Shown: piece after piece, positions 45,321 to 56,582 of the stretch
Layout: every line of letters begins with the position of its first letter
Numbering within the stretch: the stretch's first letter is position 1
Assembly: GCA_015183035.1 (NCBI GenBank)
Contig: JACZZP010000015.1
Span: forward strand, 620,001-684,000
Length of the DNA stretch: 64,000 nt
Source of the DNA: Meloidogyne chitwoodi
Taxonomy: Eukaryota; Nematoda; Chromadorea; Rhabditida; Meloidogynidae
Reading direction: 5' to 3'
Notes under the pieces: model-generated
Seen by the model: the letters and a program-made list of their open reading frames with translations, nothing else
The model's database searches: none
What the model was told of the DNA's origin: nothing
Made by a program: the position numbers and the translations under genes

Positions 45321-45805
45321 TATTATTAATTTAATGTTGTTGTTTTTAATGTTTTTGTGTTAAAAGATTGTAAATATTATTGTTTTATTATTTTGATAAA
45401 TCTAATAAAAGTTTTACAAATTCTGATATTTAATTAAACTTGAAAAATTAAGTTCTGAAACCTTATTAAAAATAAAACTTTATGAAAATACAAATTCTGA
45501 TTATTTACAAATTGTAATTTTAAAGTTTACATTTATCTACATTCTATTATATTTTTCTTTACTTAATTTACTTATTAAAACATCAAAGAACAGGCCAAAT
45601 ACATCAAATATCAACATTACTTGTTTTTCCAAATTAAATGTACTTTATTACTTATATTTATTACTCATCTCTTCCTCCCTCACTGCGGCTGTCAATGTTG
45701 TTTATGAAATACAAAAAGAACCCGTGATTATTTTGTTTACACTTTTTTCATTTCTAATTTTCATCGATAAACGTAAAATTCAAAAAATGCTAAAAAGTTG
45801 TTAAA
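45321..45805. other. intergenic upstream of Pmp3-like gene
   Basis: A+T-rich sequence with several AAATTCTGAT and ACAAATTGTAATTTT words that recur across the right half of the window. No gene is visible. Confidence 0.5.
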
Positions 45806-46242
45806 ATGCAAAAATGTATTTTTATTTTTGTTTTACTAAATATATTGCTCTGCTTTACTCAAAATACGGCTTCAGCCTTACCTGAAAGGAGTAAAGATAA
45901 AAAAGTATTATATATTTTAATTTTATTATTTTCGATCTTTCCAAGGTATTAATCTCCGAAATTGAGAATAACAACAATGATCTTCTAAAAAGAGTTAAGC
46001 GCAGAGCTGAAGGTCGTTATTGGACTACTAAACAAATCTTTGAAGCGATCCTTTGTGTTTTTCTTCCACCTGGTGCAGTAATTCTACATGGCGGTGTGTT
46101 AATATATTTTTCTTTTATAATTTAAAGAGATTTTTAAGGTTCGAGTATGTTTTTGCATTTAGTCATTAACATTCTGCTATGGGTCTGTGGTTGGATTCCG
46201 GGTGCTATTCACGCGTTTTGGTATTGTTTTTATCGTGATTAA
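45806..46242 (+). CDS. Pmp3/UPF0057-domain protein with signal peptide and dibasic site (copy 1)
   Basis: The ATG at 45806 starts a signal peptide (CIFIFVLLNILLCF, end near SALP). A linker contains KRVKRRAEGR, a furin-type dibasic run, and then the Pmp3 domain follows. It has ILCVFLPPGAVILHGG, then, after an intron (phase fits GGC-G|GT), HLVINILLWVCGWIPGAIHAFWYC, ending YRD at 46242. Pmp3 proteins are normally 50-60 residue two-helix membrane proteins with no leader. Here an N-terminal extension of about 65 residues is added. Family knowledge links Pmp3 to membrane potential and salt tolerance; the role of this form is unknown. The same layout is seen at 52731-53208. Confidence 0.82.
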
Positions 46243-46520
46243 CAGCAGCGAAGTTGAATTGTTTTTTATTTTATTTTACACAAACTTTCTAATAATTCTG
46301 ATTTGCAAGATTTGCAATTTATAAAGGACTTTTACAATTTGTAATTTTTTTATAAATTCTGATTTGTAAAAACTGTAAATATTTTTTTCATATTTACAAT
46401 TATCAAATTTTTTATTTTATACAAACGATTTATTATATGTAGGGTATAACAATAAAACACAATTATACACAAATCACAATACATTGACACGGAAAAAATC
46501 ATAGGAATAGAATATCGCAT

Positions 46521-46784
46521 TTACAACTCAACGTTTGACGATCCCAGTTCTTGGAAAAGACTGTCTCGTCGCTTTTGTTCAATTTTATGATCACTTCTAC
46601 CAGAGGTCCCATGTAGAGCTTTCTTTTTGCGTCTCTCCTTGATCACAACAATCTTCAGCAGTTCAAAATAGCCAACAAGCTTAAAAAGTTTTGGAAATTA
46701 ATAGAATTAGATTTAGCTTTAATAACTCACATATCCTGTCACGAACATAACTGCAACGAAGAAGATTTCACTCCATGATGGCAT
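46521..46784 (-). CDS. small single-pass membrane protein
   Basis: Two exons join in phase (GGATAT|GTGAGT ... AAG|CTTGTTGG). They give a protein of about 70 residues: a short start (MPSWSEIFF), one membrane helix (VAVMFVTGYLVGYFELLKIVV), then a basic KERRKKK stop-transfer motif and a charged tail (KIEQKRRDSLFQELG). TTTTGCAG ends at 46825, about 40 bases upstream, and is a good spliced-leader acceptor. The base composition is less A+T-rich than its surroundings, as expected of a conserved coding exon. I do not recognise the family. The tail-to-tail neighbour is the Pmp3-like gene. Confidence 0.7.
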
Positions 46785-47084
46785 GTTCTTGTTTATTTCG
46801 TTAGCGCTCCGGAAAAGAAAGGGACTGCAAAACAATAATGGTAGTAGAACACGGAGCAGATAGCATATAATATAAGCGGAATTAACCGCTTTTATAGTTT
46901 GTAAACTTAATAAAACTAAATATTTTCAATAAGAATATATGATGGTACATAGTAAATAAGCACTTAAGTTGGATTAGCAGAAATGTTTTTTTTTACGTTT
47001 CAAATTTGAAAAATTGCTATTTTCCTGGCATTCTAATTTTTACATTTTTTATCATTTGTTGTTAGAGTCAAAGGATCTAAATAT

Positions 47085-47847
47085 TAGAGGTCGGAACGTG
47101 AGGGGTCCCGGTCGGGATTTTCCGGGATCCCGGTCCCGGAATCCCGGTTTTTTTTAATTGGGATTTTCCGGGATTCGGGATTTTCCGGGATTAATCCCGG
47201 AAAATCCCTCCCGGTCACGGTTGAAAAAAAATCCCGGAACAAATCCCGGCAATACAGTTTTGCCTACTCAAAATCCTAATATTCCCGCATTTTTGTTTAA
47301 ATTTTTTAAAATTTAATGTGGCAAAATATTTTTCAGAGAGAAAAGAATAAGCGCATTAGAGAACATGAGTAGAGAGAATGAGCACAAGAGAAACAAAATC
47401 TCTTTTTAATCTTCACAGGGAAAAAAGTTTTGGATAAAAAATCTCACACTGCAAAAAAAATTTAACGGCTCCAGCTACGAGCATCGAAAGCAAGCAACTT
47501 TTTAGTACGGCAAGGGATCTTTACGACTACCACCGCTTAGCATTACTCACAAAAATGGAGAAATGTTGCTTTTTTTGAACAAGGCCATTCTCCAATAATT
47601 AAAAAATATTGATCAATTCATAATTATTTAAATTTCTTGTTAAAATTGCATGCATTTTTTGGTACATAAATGATTAAAAAAAATTTTAATAAAAAATCCC
47701 GAATCCTGACCGGGATCCCGCTTACAAATTTTTGGGATTTTCCGGGATTCGGAATTTTCCGGGATTTATCCCGAAAAATCCCTCCCGATCACGGTTGAAA
47801 AAAAAATCCCGGATCGGGATCCCGGAAATGCGATTTTTCGACCTCTA
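47085..47847. mobile_element. non-autonomous hAT-like DNA transposon
   Basis: The ends are TAGAGGTCG (47085-47093) and its exact inverse CGACCTCTA (47839-47847). They are flanked on both sides by CTAAATAT (47077-47084 and 47848-47855), an exact 8-bp target duplication. Eight-base duplications and YARNG-type termini define the hAT superfamily. The subterminal zones (47098-47250 and about 47690-47830) are packed with GGGATTTTCCGGGAT and ATCCCGG words in both orientations. The middle is A+T-rich with no transposase. The perfect duplication suggests recent insertion. Confidence 0.88.
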
Positions 47848-47992
47848 CTAAATATAAAGAATTTTTGAACATTTTTAAGAAAAAACTTATTTCAAATTTT
47901 AATGTTAATATTTTCAGATCTCTTTATTTTCATGTTGTAAGCATTTCAATAAAATATTTTTATTTATTTTTGAGTTTTATTTAAATTTAAAC

Positions 47993-49575
47993 ATGCTTCT
48001 CCAAATGGCAAATGAATCATTGTTGGACATATTAAAATTACTAGATTATTCTAGTTTATGTAATATGCAACTGATAAATACTCGACTTTTTCAATTTGTT
48101 GATGGGTTTAGAAAGAAATTGACTCTCAAAGAATTTTCTCAGATTGAAATTGTAAATAATTTTTTACAATTTTTAAAAATTAATTTAATTTTAGGCTTCT
48201 GACTTTGATGTTCGACTGTCAGAATATCGAAGAGCAGTAGATGTTGCCACTGAAGTGGAGGAGCAATTTGGAAATAGTGACATGTATAAACTTAAATTAA
48301 ATCATGAACTGAGAGAAAGGGTTTCTAAAATAAATAAATTTTTAATTTACTTTTGTTAGAAACTAAAATGTTTGTGCAAAAATTTCATTTATTTTTCTAG
48401 TGGATTTATGCAATTGGTTCTCATATTCCTTTATATTTGTCAGAAGCAATTCCTGAGATGACTCTGGCAAATGACGTTGATAACTTTTTAATATTTATTA
48501 CCAGAAAAGGTTCGTTTTTCTAATTTTTTATATAATTTTCAATAGAACATGATAACATTCCGAAACCGCAACTTTGTATAGAATTGCCTTACTATCCTGA
48601 AACAATTAATGATTTATGTTATATTCGTTTTTGGCTTTATCAACTTTCTCTTTGTGCCTTTAACTCTAGCGTCTTATCTAGAGCAGTTTTTAATCCTCAA
48701 ATTGTTGAGCTTCTTTTTTGCAATGTTAATTTTGGAGAATTTAATTTATTGAATACAGGTTTATTTTTAATGGATTAAATTGAGTTACTACTTCTACCCT
48801 TTTTCATAAAGGTATTCATTTTCAAAGCAATACAGTTTATTTAACTACTGGAAGCTTTGTTAATGAAAATGTAGAATTGTCCGAATGTCAACATACTTTA
48901 AATTTTGTACAAAAATATTTTCACATTTATAATAAATTGAATCTTCGTGTTCATGTATATTTTGATGGTTTATTACAATTTTTGATCAATTTTGGTGATA
49001 AAGTCAAACAAGTTGTTTTTAATAATGGACCTGGACATTTGAATGTAGACTTGCATAATTTACTTGTTTATGTAAAGTTTTTACTTTTTATATTGGCGTG
49101 TTTTAATCTTTTTTTAATTTTTTTATTAGTTTATATATTTTAGATTATATATTTTTAAAATAAATATTCGACATTTTTATATTTCTAAATTTTTTTGAAA
49201 TTTTTTACAAAAAAACTAAAAAATTTAGGTGATGAATTTCGTGTTTTAAGGAAATTTCTGGTCTATTTATTTTAAGAGGGATTCAGATAACTTCAAAGAA
49301 TGATAAAAATTAATTTTTAGCATGCCGAAATGTCCAAAAATTGTCTTAAAATAATTCCAAAAATTTGTTTCGAAAATGTTGACGATATTCCATGGCCAGA
49401 TTTATGTACAAAAACAAAAATTATTGAAGAAGGAAATGTTGAAGATGGATTATATTTGACTAAATATAAAATTGACAATTTTTATTTTTCTAATATTTAT
49501 TTTTTAATCAAAATTTTTCATTTATTTGGTGCAGGAGAATTTAAACGTTTTGAGATTGAACGAATAAAAGAATAA
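47993..49575 (+). CDS. F-box-type protein
   Basis: The ATG at 47993 gives a first exon matching an F-box (ESLLDILKLLDYSSLCNMQL then INTRLFQFVDGF), the Skp1-binding helix cluster of SCF ubiquitin-ligase adaptors. Several exons follow, with a substrate-side region of about 330 residues: DVRLSEYRRAVDVATEVEEQ, WIYAIGSHIPLYLSEAIPEM, RFWLYQLSLCAFNSSVLSRA, VYFDGLLQFLINFGDKVKQV and a last exon ending FKRFEIERIKE. No WD, LRR or kelch repeats are seen. Such F-box proteins with orphan C-termini are expanded in plant-parasitic nematodes. The F-box call is moderately sure, the target unknown, and exon joins in the middle are approximate. It starts 146 bases after the hAT-like insertion. Confidence 0.65.
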
Positions 49576-49690
49576 AATTTATTATTTCTTCTTTAATTTA
49601 AAAAGATATTTATTTTTATTGTTAAATAATTTCTTGTACTTTTTTTATTAATTTGCACAAAATAAAATTAAAAAAATAATTTAGGAATAA

Positions 49691-52334
49691 ATGGCTTCAA
49701 AATCAACAGAATCTACTTCAGATGATAAAAATGATCCAACATTATCATCATCTTCTGCTTTAGAACAATCTAAAGTTCCTCTTATTGAACGTGATGCAGA
49801 AAAAATAGTTACAGCATTAGCACCAGAAAATTCTTCTCAAGTTGAAATTAAAAATGCTACAGAAAAAATGGTCAAACAAACTGTCAAATTGGACGATTTT
49901 TATCAATTGGGTCGTTACACTTATATTGTTTGCATATTTGCAGAATTGCTTATTTTATTTCAGGTTTATAAAAAGTTTAAATTTACGATTGTTTTACAAT
50001 TTAATTTACAAAACTAAAAGGTTTTACAAAAGAGAAAAATATTTCCTACGTTGTTTACTGGAAAACCTTTGGGACACATGATAGGCCTGGGTTCTAATCC
50101 ATCCGTTGAGAACTTTGTTCAATAATAAAAATTAATTTATATTTTATAAAGGCCGGAAATATGCTTTATATGACTTATGCTGGTGCTGCTCCAACTATTC
50201 TTTCTTGTGGAACTCATCAATTTGCTGAAAAAGAAACAGCAAAAGAACGTTGCAAATATTTAAATGAAATACTCTTAGATTCATCGAAGTATATTTTATT
50301 TTTATTTAAAATTATTTTAAAACATTTTTTTAGATATAAAGGTACTGGTTGTAGCAATGAAAGTTTAATTCTGAAAAAACAATTTGAATCTGTGAACGTT
50401 GAGTTTGGACTTTATTGGTATTTTTTACTGATTTTTAAAATTAAATTTTCTTTAAATTTCAAGTCAAAGTCAGTATGTAAAATCCACAATTTCTTATCAA
50501 ATGATTGGCGTAATTATTGGATCAATGGTTTTTGGTTATTTAAGTGATCATTATGGTCGAAAGAAAGTTATGCTAATTTCACTAATTTGTTGTATTTTAT
50601 GTATGATTGCTACTTCTTTTACTAATGGTTTCTTTTAAAATTTTTTAAAAATTATTTTTAAAATTTTAGATTTGATTACTTTTACAATTGTTCGCTTTTT
50701 TGTCAACTTTTTTAATGCAGGAACAATGGTTATTCTTGTTGTTTTTACCTCAGAACATTACCCAAATAGTCATCGATTTTGCCTTGCAAATTTAATTACT
50801 TGGTATTATTTTGTTATTTTTTAATTTAAATTTTTGAATAAAAAAGGTCTCCCAATTTTGTTTTATTTGCTATAATGGCCTGGGCTGCTGGTGATTGGCG
50901 ATGGCTTCAACGACTTTCTGCAATTTTTGCTTTGCCTTGTATTGCTTTACTTTTATTTTTAAGTGAATCTCCTCGTTTTTTAATTCAATCTCGACAGATG
51001 GATGAAGCAAAAAAGGCAATAATTAGAATGCATAGAATTGATGGTTTATATTTTTTGTTTTTTAACCTTTAGAGTCTCATAATTTTATTTAATGGTCAAT
51101 TTATTTTAAAAATATAAAAAGGACCCTTATCTTAAACTTTTTTATTTATTTAAATATTATTAAACGTTTTCTTTTTAATATTAAAAGGTCGTCATTGTGA
51201 TGAAGCTATAGTAGATTCAGTACTTGAAGGTGAACAAAAACAATTTTTGGAAGTATCTAGTACAAGGAAGAATTATAATTATGTTTGTTTTTTTCTTTTA
51301 TTTATTATTAAATATTAGAGCTTCATTCTGAAAAATTATATTAATTTTCCGGAAACAAAGCATTTATTAGTTTCCGTAAAATTCTAATTATGACTTATAG
51401 TTTCCGGAAATTCTGAATATATTTTTCAGAATTATTAAAATTACAACTTTATTAAAAAGAAATAAGAAAACAAATAATTATTTTTATTTTTTTTCAGCTT
51501 CATTTATTTTACACTATTCGCTTTACTCGTTATACATTAGCAGTTGCATTTAGTTTTTTGGTTGTTTCTTTAATGAATTATTCTTTGATTTATAATATGG
51601 ATAAATTATCTGGATCACTTTTCATGAATGGAATTTTTATGGGATTATTTCGTTATTCTATGAATTTAACTATTGCTTTTTTGGATCTTAATGTTAAAAA
51701 ATTGGGAAGAAAATTTGCTCATTTTATAGCAAATGCTTTAGCAGCTTTAGCACTTGCAATTTATATTATAATTTATTTATTAGGTAATTTTAAATGTTTT
51801 TTTAATTTTCCTTAAAATATTTGTAGATCTTCAACAAAATCTTTCATTTATTTCTCGTGCCTCAATCCTTTCTGTAATTGGGTTTTGTACCATTCTTTAT
51901 ACTACAAATGGATTAGCCTCAAATGAATTATTCCCAACTGCTATACGAAACACTTCATATTCTTTTGGTCAGGTGCTAAGCAGAATTGGTGTAGTTTTAG
52001 CCCCACAACTTTTTGTTTTGGTTTGTTTTTTAGATTTTTTACTAGCCAAAAATTTAATATTTTAGGCAAATTTTTGGGAACTTTTGCCTTATCTAACTTT
52101 GTTGGTGCTGGCTATTTCTGATGCCTTATTCTTTCAGGCATTTTTTAAATTTTTTAACATTAAAAATAATTTTTTCCTTAGTTTAATGTTATTGAAACTA
52201 AAGGCAGACCAATGCTATCAAAATTTCCTTTAAAAGAGGAAAGAATTTTTTATGGACGTATTCCTTTAAGAAGACGACAAGAAAAAGGAGATGTTGAATT
52301 AATGCCAAGAGAAGGGGGAACTAATAATAATTAA
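49691..52334 (+). CDS. SLC22-like organic ion transporter (MFS)
   Basis: A 12-helix major-facilitator protein of the plasma membrane. The ATG at 49691 gives a hydrophilic N-terminus (MASKSTESTS, acidic). Helix 1 (YTYIVCIFAELLILFQAG) continues over an intron into a Cys-bearing extracellular loop (LSCGTHQF ... GTGCSNES). The MFS motif A is GYLSDHYGRKKVML (about 50535-50575). The central loop has SESPRFLIQSRQMDEAKKAI, the SLC22 loop motif. Helices 7-12 include FSFLVVSLMNYSLIYNMD and NGLASNELFPTAIRNTSYSF (51905-51965), also typical of SLC22. The tail ends PREGGTNNN. About a dozen short introns fit. The substrate cannot be predicted. Confidence 0.88.
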
Positions 52335-52730
52335 GAAAGGAATGAATTGTTGAAATTATAACTAATTCTAAACATTTTTAAGCTTTAAACCTCAATGAAA
52401 ATTTTGCAATTCGATTTTAGGCAATAAATACGTTTATTTGTTTTTTTAATATATTTTACTCAATCTCAATTTTCCGGAAATAAAGTTATTCTGACTCAGA
52501 ATTACAACTTTCCTAAGATAAATTACAAATCAAAATTATTAAAGTTGCATTATATAAATCAGAATTACAACTTAGATTATATTTTTGTTTATTCTATAAA
52601 AAGAATATAAAATTTATGAAAAAATACAAAAATGATAAAATGTAATTGTGAATTTATATAACCGGTTAAAATTTAATTTCTGAGCTTGTCTATATTATTG
52701 GGCGGTTTTGTGAAAAGTTTTATTTTTTAT
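52335..52730. other. convergent intergenic region
   Basis: A 396-base spacer between convergent genes with TTTTCCGGAAATAAAG near 52473 and two AATTACAACTT words after CAGA. No gene is visible. Confidence 0.5.
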
Positions 52731-53208
52731 TCAACTGAAGAAGCAATACCAGAGGGCGTGAATAACACCAGGAATCCAACCAATAATTGTTAACACAATA
52801 TTTATAATAAAATGCAAAACCCATTCATGTCCTCCATGGATAAGAATTGCAACAGGTGGAAGAAAAATGGCAAAAATACATTCAATCACCTTTAAATATT
52901 TTTATAAAAATTAAATGTTTTTTAACCTGTTGTGCAGTCCATCGGCCATTACTTCGCTTAGAACGTACCAATAACCGCTCCAATGCTCCTTTATCATTTG
53001 AATCTTCCAAAGATACCATATCACCCTTCTGTAAATTTAAATAAAATTTTTATTTTTGTGATTTTTATTATTTTGATTATTCTGAGTTAATTTATTAATT
53101 CTTTTTTATTTAATATTTTTTTAAACCAACCTCAAGTGTAATAGAATGACCATATGCCGTAGAAATGAAATAAGTTATAAATAATGTGCTGAACAAAAAT
53201 AAATGCAT
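52731..53208 (-). CDS. Pmp3/UPF0057-domain protein with signal peptide and dibasic site (copy 2)
   Basis: Three exons run from the ATG at 53208. Exon 1 encodes a signal peptide (MHLFLFSTLFITYFISTAYG). Exon 2 (about 52928-53031) encodes an acidic linker and LLVRSKRSNGRWTAQQ with an RSKR furin-type site. Exon 3 (52731-52887) encodes the Pmp3 domain: CIFAIFLPPVAILIHGG, then FIINIVLTIIGWIPGVIHAL, ending WYCFFS. It aligns along its whole length with 45806-46242, including the position of the dibasic site before GRW/GRYW. The two genes are diverged paralogues in opposite orientation 6.5 kb apart. Confidence 0.85.
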
Positions 53209-56200
53209 TTTTATTTTTAAAATTAAAATTCTTTCAGCTATAATAGAAAATAATTAAAAAATAATATGATTAAAAAATAATTAGAAAATGATCAAATTTA
53301 ATTGTAATAAAAAATTAATTAAAATGATTATTTGTGCGCATATTGTGGGGAAATATTTAAAAAAAATTTTATTATACGTTTTTATTTTCAAGTTTTTTTA
53401 TTAAAATATAAAAAGGCGTGTATTTATTGTGTTAAAATTTGTCTTATTTTTTAAAGTGAATTATTCACTCCTTTATTCTCCTTAACCTTTTGATCGGAAT
53501 TAGGGTTAATAGAGTCTCAATTTTAATTTAACAATGCATGAATCAATCTGGCAATGATTATTGGAGAATAAAATTTACTACAAAATATTAAAAAATTTAA
53601 GAGTCAAAAAACATACAAAAATTCATATTTCGTTAGTTTTTTGGCCAAAAAATTAATTTTTTATCAATCAAAAATTTTGATTTTTGATTCATTTTAAAGA
53701 GAATTTAATTATCTATTTAATGATACAAAAATAATTTTCAAAGGTTTTTTTATTCGAGAGTTATAGAATTAAGACTTAAGTGAACAATGATTCAGTTGAT
53801 CAGTTGTCTCTTCTTTTTTTTAATATTTTAAAAATAACAAAATTGTAAATCATTCAATTTGACATTTTCGTTCTTTAATGGAATTAATAAAATTAAAAAA
53901 ATGAAAGAGAAAACATTTTTATAGCCATAAACAGACATCCCAAATAGAGATAAAATGATGAATGATTCATGAGGGGGGAAATTGTTTTGCCCACAATTTT
54001 ATGTCAATTTAACCTTTTTTTCTTTTTTTTTAATACTTGAAAAATATAAAAAGGCAAAAAACTGGTTTTTTATTTGCCAACAAATTTATTTTTTAATTTT
54101 GTGGGAAGTAGTGGGGATTGGAAGACATTACTTCAGAGAAATATTATTATTGTGATAAACATTGAAAAATTTTAACAAATTAAATTTAAAAAATGATTAA
54201 AAATTAATTTTAAATTTTAATTAAAAATTGATAAGATGAAAAAATAAAAAAATCAAGTTTTTGTATATTTTTTACTATAACTTTTTTAGTTATAATAATT
54301 ATTTATATATTTCCTAGACTCTACTTTTACGTCTAATAATTAATTAAAATAAATAATTTAAAATTATTTAAACTGTTAAAAAATAAAATAAATTAAAAAG
54401 AAATAATTCATTGCCACCCAAATGTATACAAATACTAAAATGAAAAAATAAAAAAGTTAACTATAATCCAAAAGGGATGTCTCTTTTTATTTTCTGGCAG
54501 CAATGAATCTTTCTTTATAAAGTACTTTTGGCTTTAAACAAAATAATGGCGCACAGCTTAAGATAACATTTAAAAACAATTTAACATTCCTTTCATCTCA
54601 CATGCTTTTTTTAATATTATTGTGTTTTTTAAAATTTTTTTTAAATTTTATTTGATGGAAATAATCAATATTCGTCTCTTTTTTGATCTGAGAGTAATAA
54701 ATAAAAAAATATTAAAAAGATAAATAATTTAATGATAAAAATACACATAAATATATATCCAATTGAGTCTAAATTAAACATTTTTTTTAATTTTTGAAAA
54801 AAAAGTTTTTTAAATTTTTTACCATAAAATTTACACATTATTAAAATTAAATAATAAAAAAATAAATTTGATCCTATTTATTTGTTAAATTTCTTCTTCC
54901 ACTAAAAAATTACATTTATTACTAATTGTATTTCCTTTTGTTTATTTCGACCATTTTTATTTATTCAAAAAATAAATATTTGTTTTTTCTTTGTCCAAAA
55001 AAGGATAAAATGTTTAATTGTGATTTATTCTCGAGAAGAAGTTATATATATTCTTTTTTTAAAAAAAGAATATAAAAAATATATCCATTCATTGGACAAG
55101 ACATGACCAATACCAGTAAATATATTTTATTTTTCTCAACAATAATAAAAATAATCAAATAAATTTAAAAAATTAAAGAAATAAAATAAATAGCAAGTAA
55201 TCCTCGGCACTCCAGAAATAAAAACTATAAAAAGAGAACTTTGTTTAATTTTCCCAGCAAATTGGTAAAATAAAATGAATGGGATTAATAATGTTTTATT
55301 GTAATAAAGATTTTTATATTTCTGGTGTTTTTATTCAAAAAATTAGTTCATAAATAAACTTGAAACCAGAATTTTAAATAAATAAACTTAAACTCAGAAT
55401 TAACTTTAAAAAATTAAATAATTATATATATAAGTAAAATCAGAATTTTTCAATTAAATTAAATAATCAGAATTTAAAAATAAACTTGGAATCAGAATTA
55501 TATTGCAATTTAAATAAACAAATAATTTTTATGCTTAAAAATAATTTAGTAATTTATTTATTGCAAAAATTTCTGTCTAATAAATTATTCAAAAATAGCA
55601 ACGTCGGCAATGTTTTTGTAGTTAAAATTTTGCTTAAGGCAAAATGGCGTTTCTCATCAAAATTAACCTTGTATTTTCTTACAAAAATTTTACAAACCCA
55701 CAAATAAATATTTGATCAAGTTTGTCACTGTATAATTTCTCCTTCTTTTCTTCTGGCGGCCATTTATCGCTTGAAGCACATAAATACCCCTATTTGTTTC
55801 AAAGTTACTCGTCATTTACGCAACTTTAGCGCCTCTCTTTACACTTTATTTTCTTTTATGTCCGGATTTACGGACTTTAATAAAGGTATATATTTAAAAT
55901 ATAAAAGTCTGTAGTCCTCAAAACTGTTTTTTCTATTTATTTTTTTAAATACGCCGACAAATACCGGACCAGACGCCTTTCCCTCCTCACAAATTATTGG
56001 AGGGTCCTTACTCATCACGAGATCGAAAATAAAATAAAACACCGCTGGGCTTAAATGTTAAGTATATAAATATTTTTTTAATATTTTTTAATATTGCGTT
56101 TACTTTATAAAAATTCTGATTTAATAAACCAAATTAATATTCTTAAATAATTAAACTTAAAATCAGAATATTTATAAAAATAAATTTAAAATTTCTTAAA

Positions 56201-56582
56201 TTAAACTTAAAATGAGACAAAAATAAACTTAAAATGAATGCTTCTAAAAATAAACTTAAAATCAGAATTTTTCAGAAGATTACAGTTTCTTTAATAAACT
56301 TGTCCTTCTGTTAATTTATCTAGACATGCTGAAAAGTTGCAAATCCCTCTCTCTATCTACTAAAAATCCTTTTCATTTCCTTCCAAAAATACTACTAATA
56401 AAAAACTTTTTTTCTCAACTCCACCCACCAGTTTTTTATCGTTCCAATTCATTACAAAAAAAATATTTAAATTTTATCTATCAAATAATAAAATATTTTA
56501 AATATAATTTTTAAAATATTTAAATAAATGATAAAATATCAAACAGAAAACAACAAAGAAAAATTTATTAATAATTGTATAA
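53209..56582. other. 3.4-kb intergenic region
   Basis: No supported gene. A member of the ATAGAGAATTAAAT repeat family lies near 53690-53790. AATCAGAATT/AATAAACTTAAA words recur at 55330-55500 and 56105-56285. A less A+T-rich patch at 55730-56040 holds a 58-residue minus-strand frame (ATG 56015, stop at 55839) with ordinary composition but no recognised domain. A plus-strand frame at 56326-56514 could be an upstream exon of the bHLH gene but lacks a clear join. Confidence 0.45.

Noticed and set aside
50040..50110. tRNA-like GGTTCTAATCC in a transporter intron
   Set aside because: Only a B-box-like word is present; no A box at the right distance and no cloverleaf.
55839..56015. Minus-strand 58-residue frame with ordinary composition
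   Set aside because: No domain, splice partners or promoter signals. It is mentioned in the intergenic entry but not called as a gene.
56326..56514. 62-residue plus-strand frame upstream of the bHLH gene
   Set aside because: It could be an N-terminal exon, but no in-phase donor/acceptor pair to the next exon was found.
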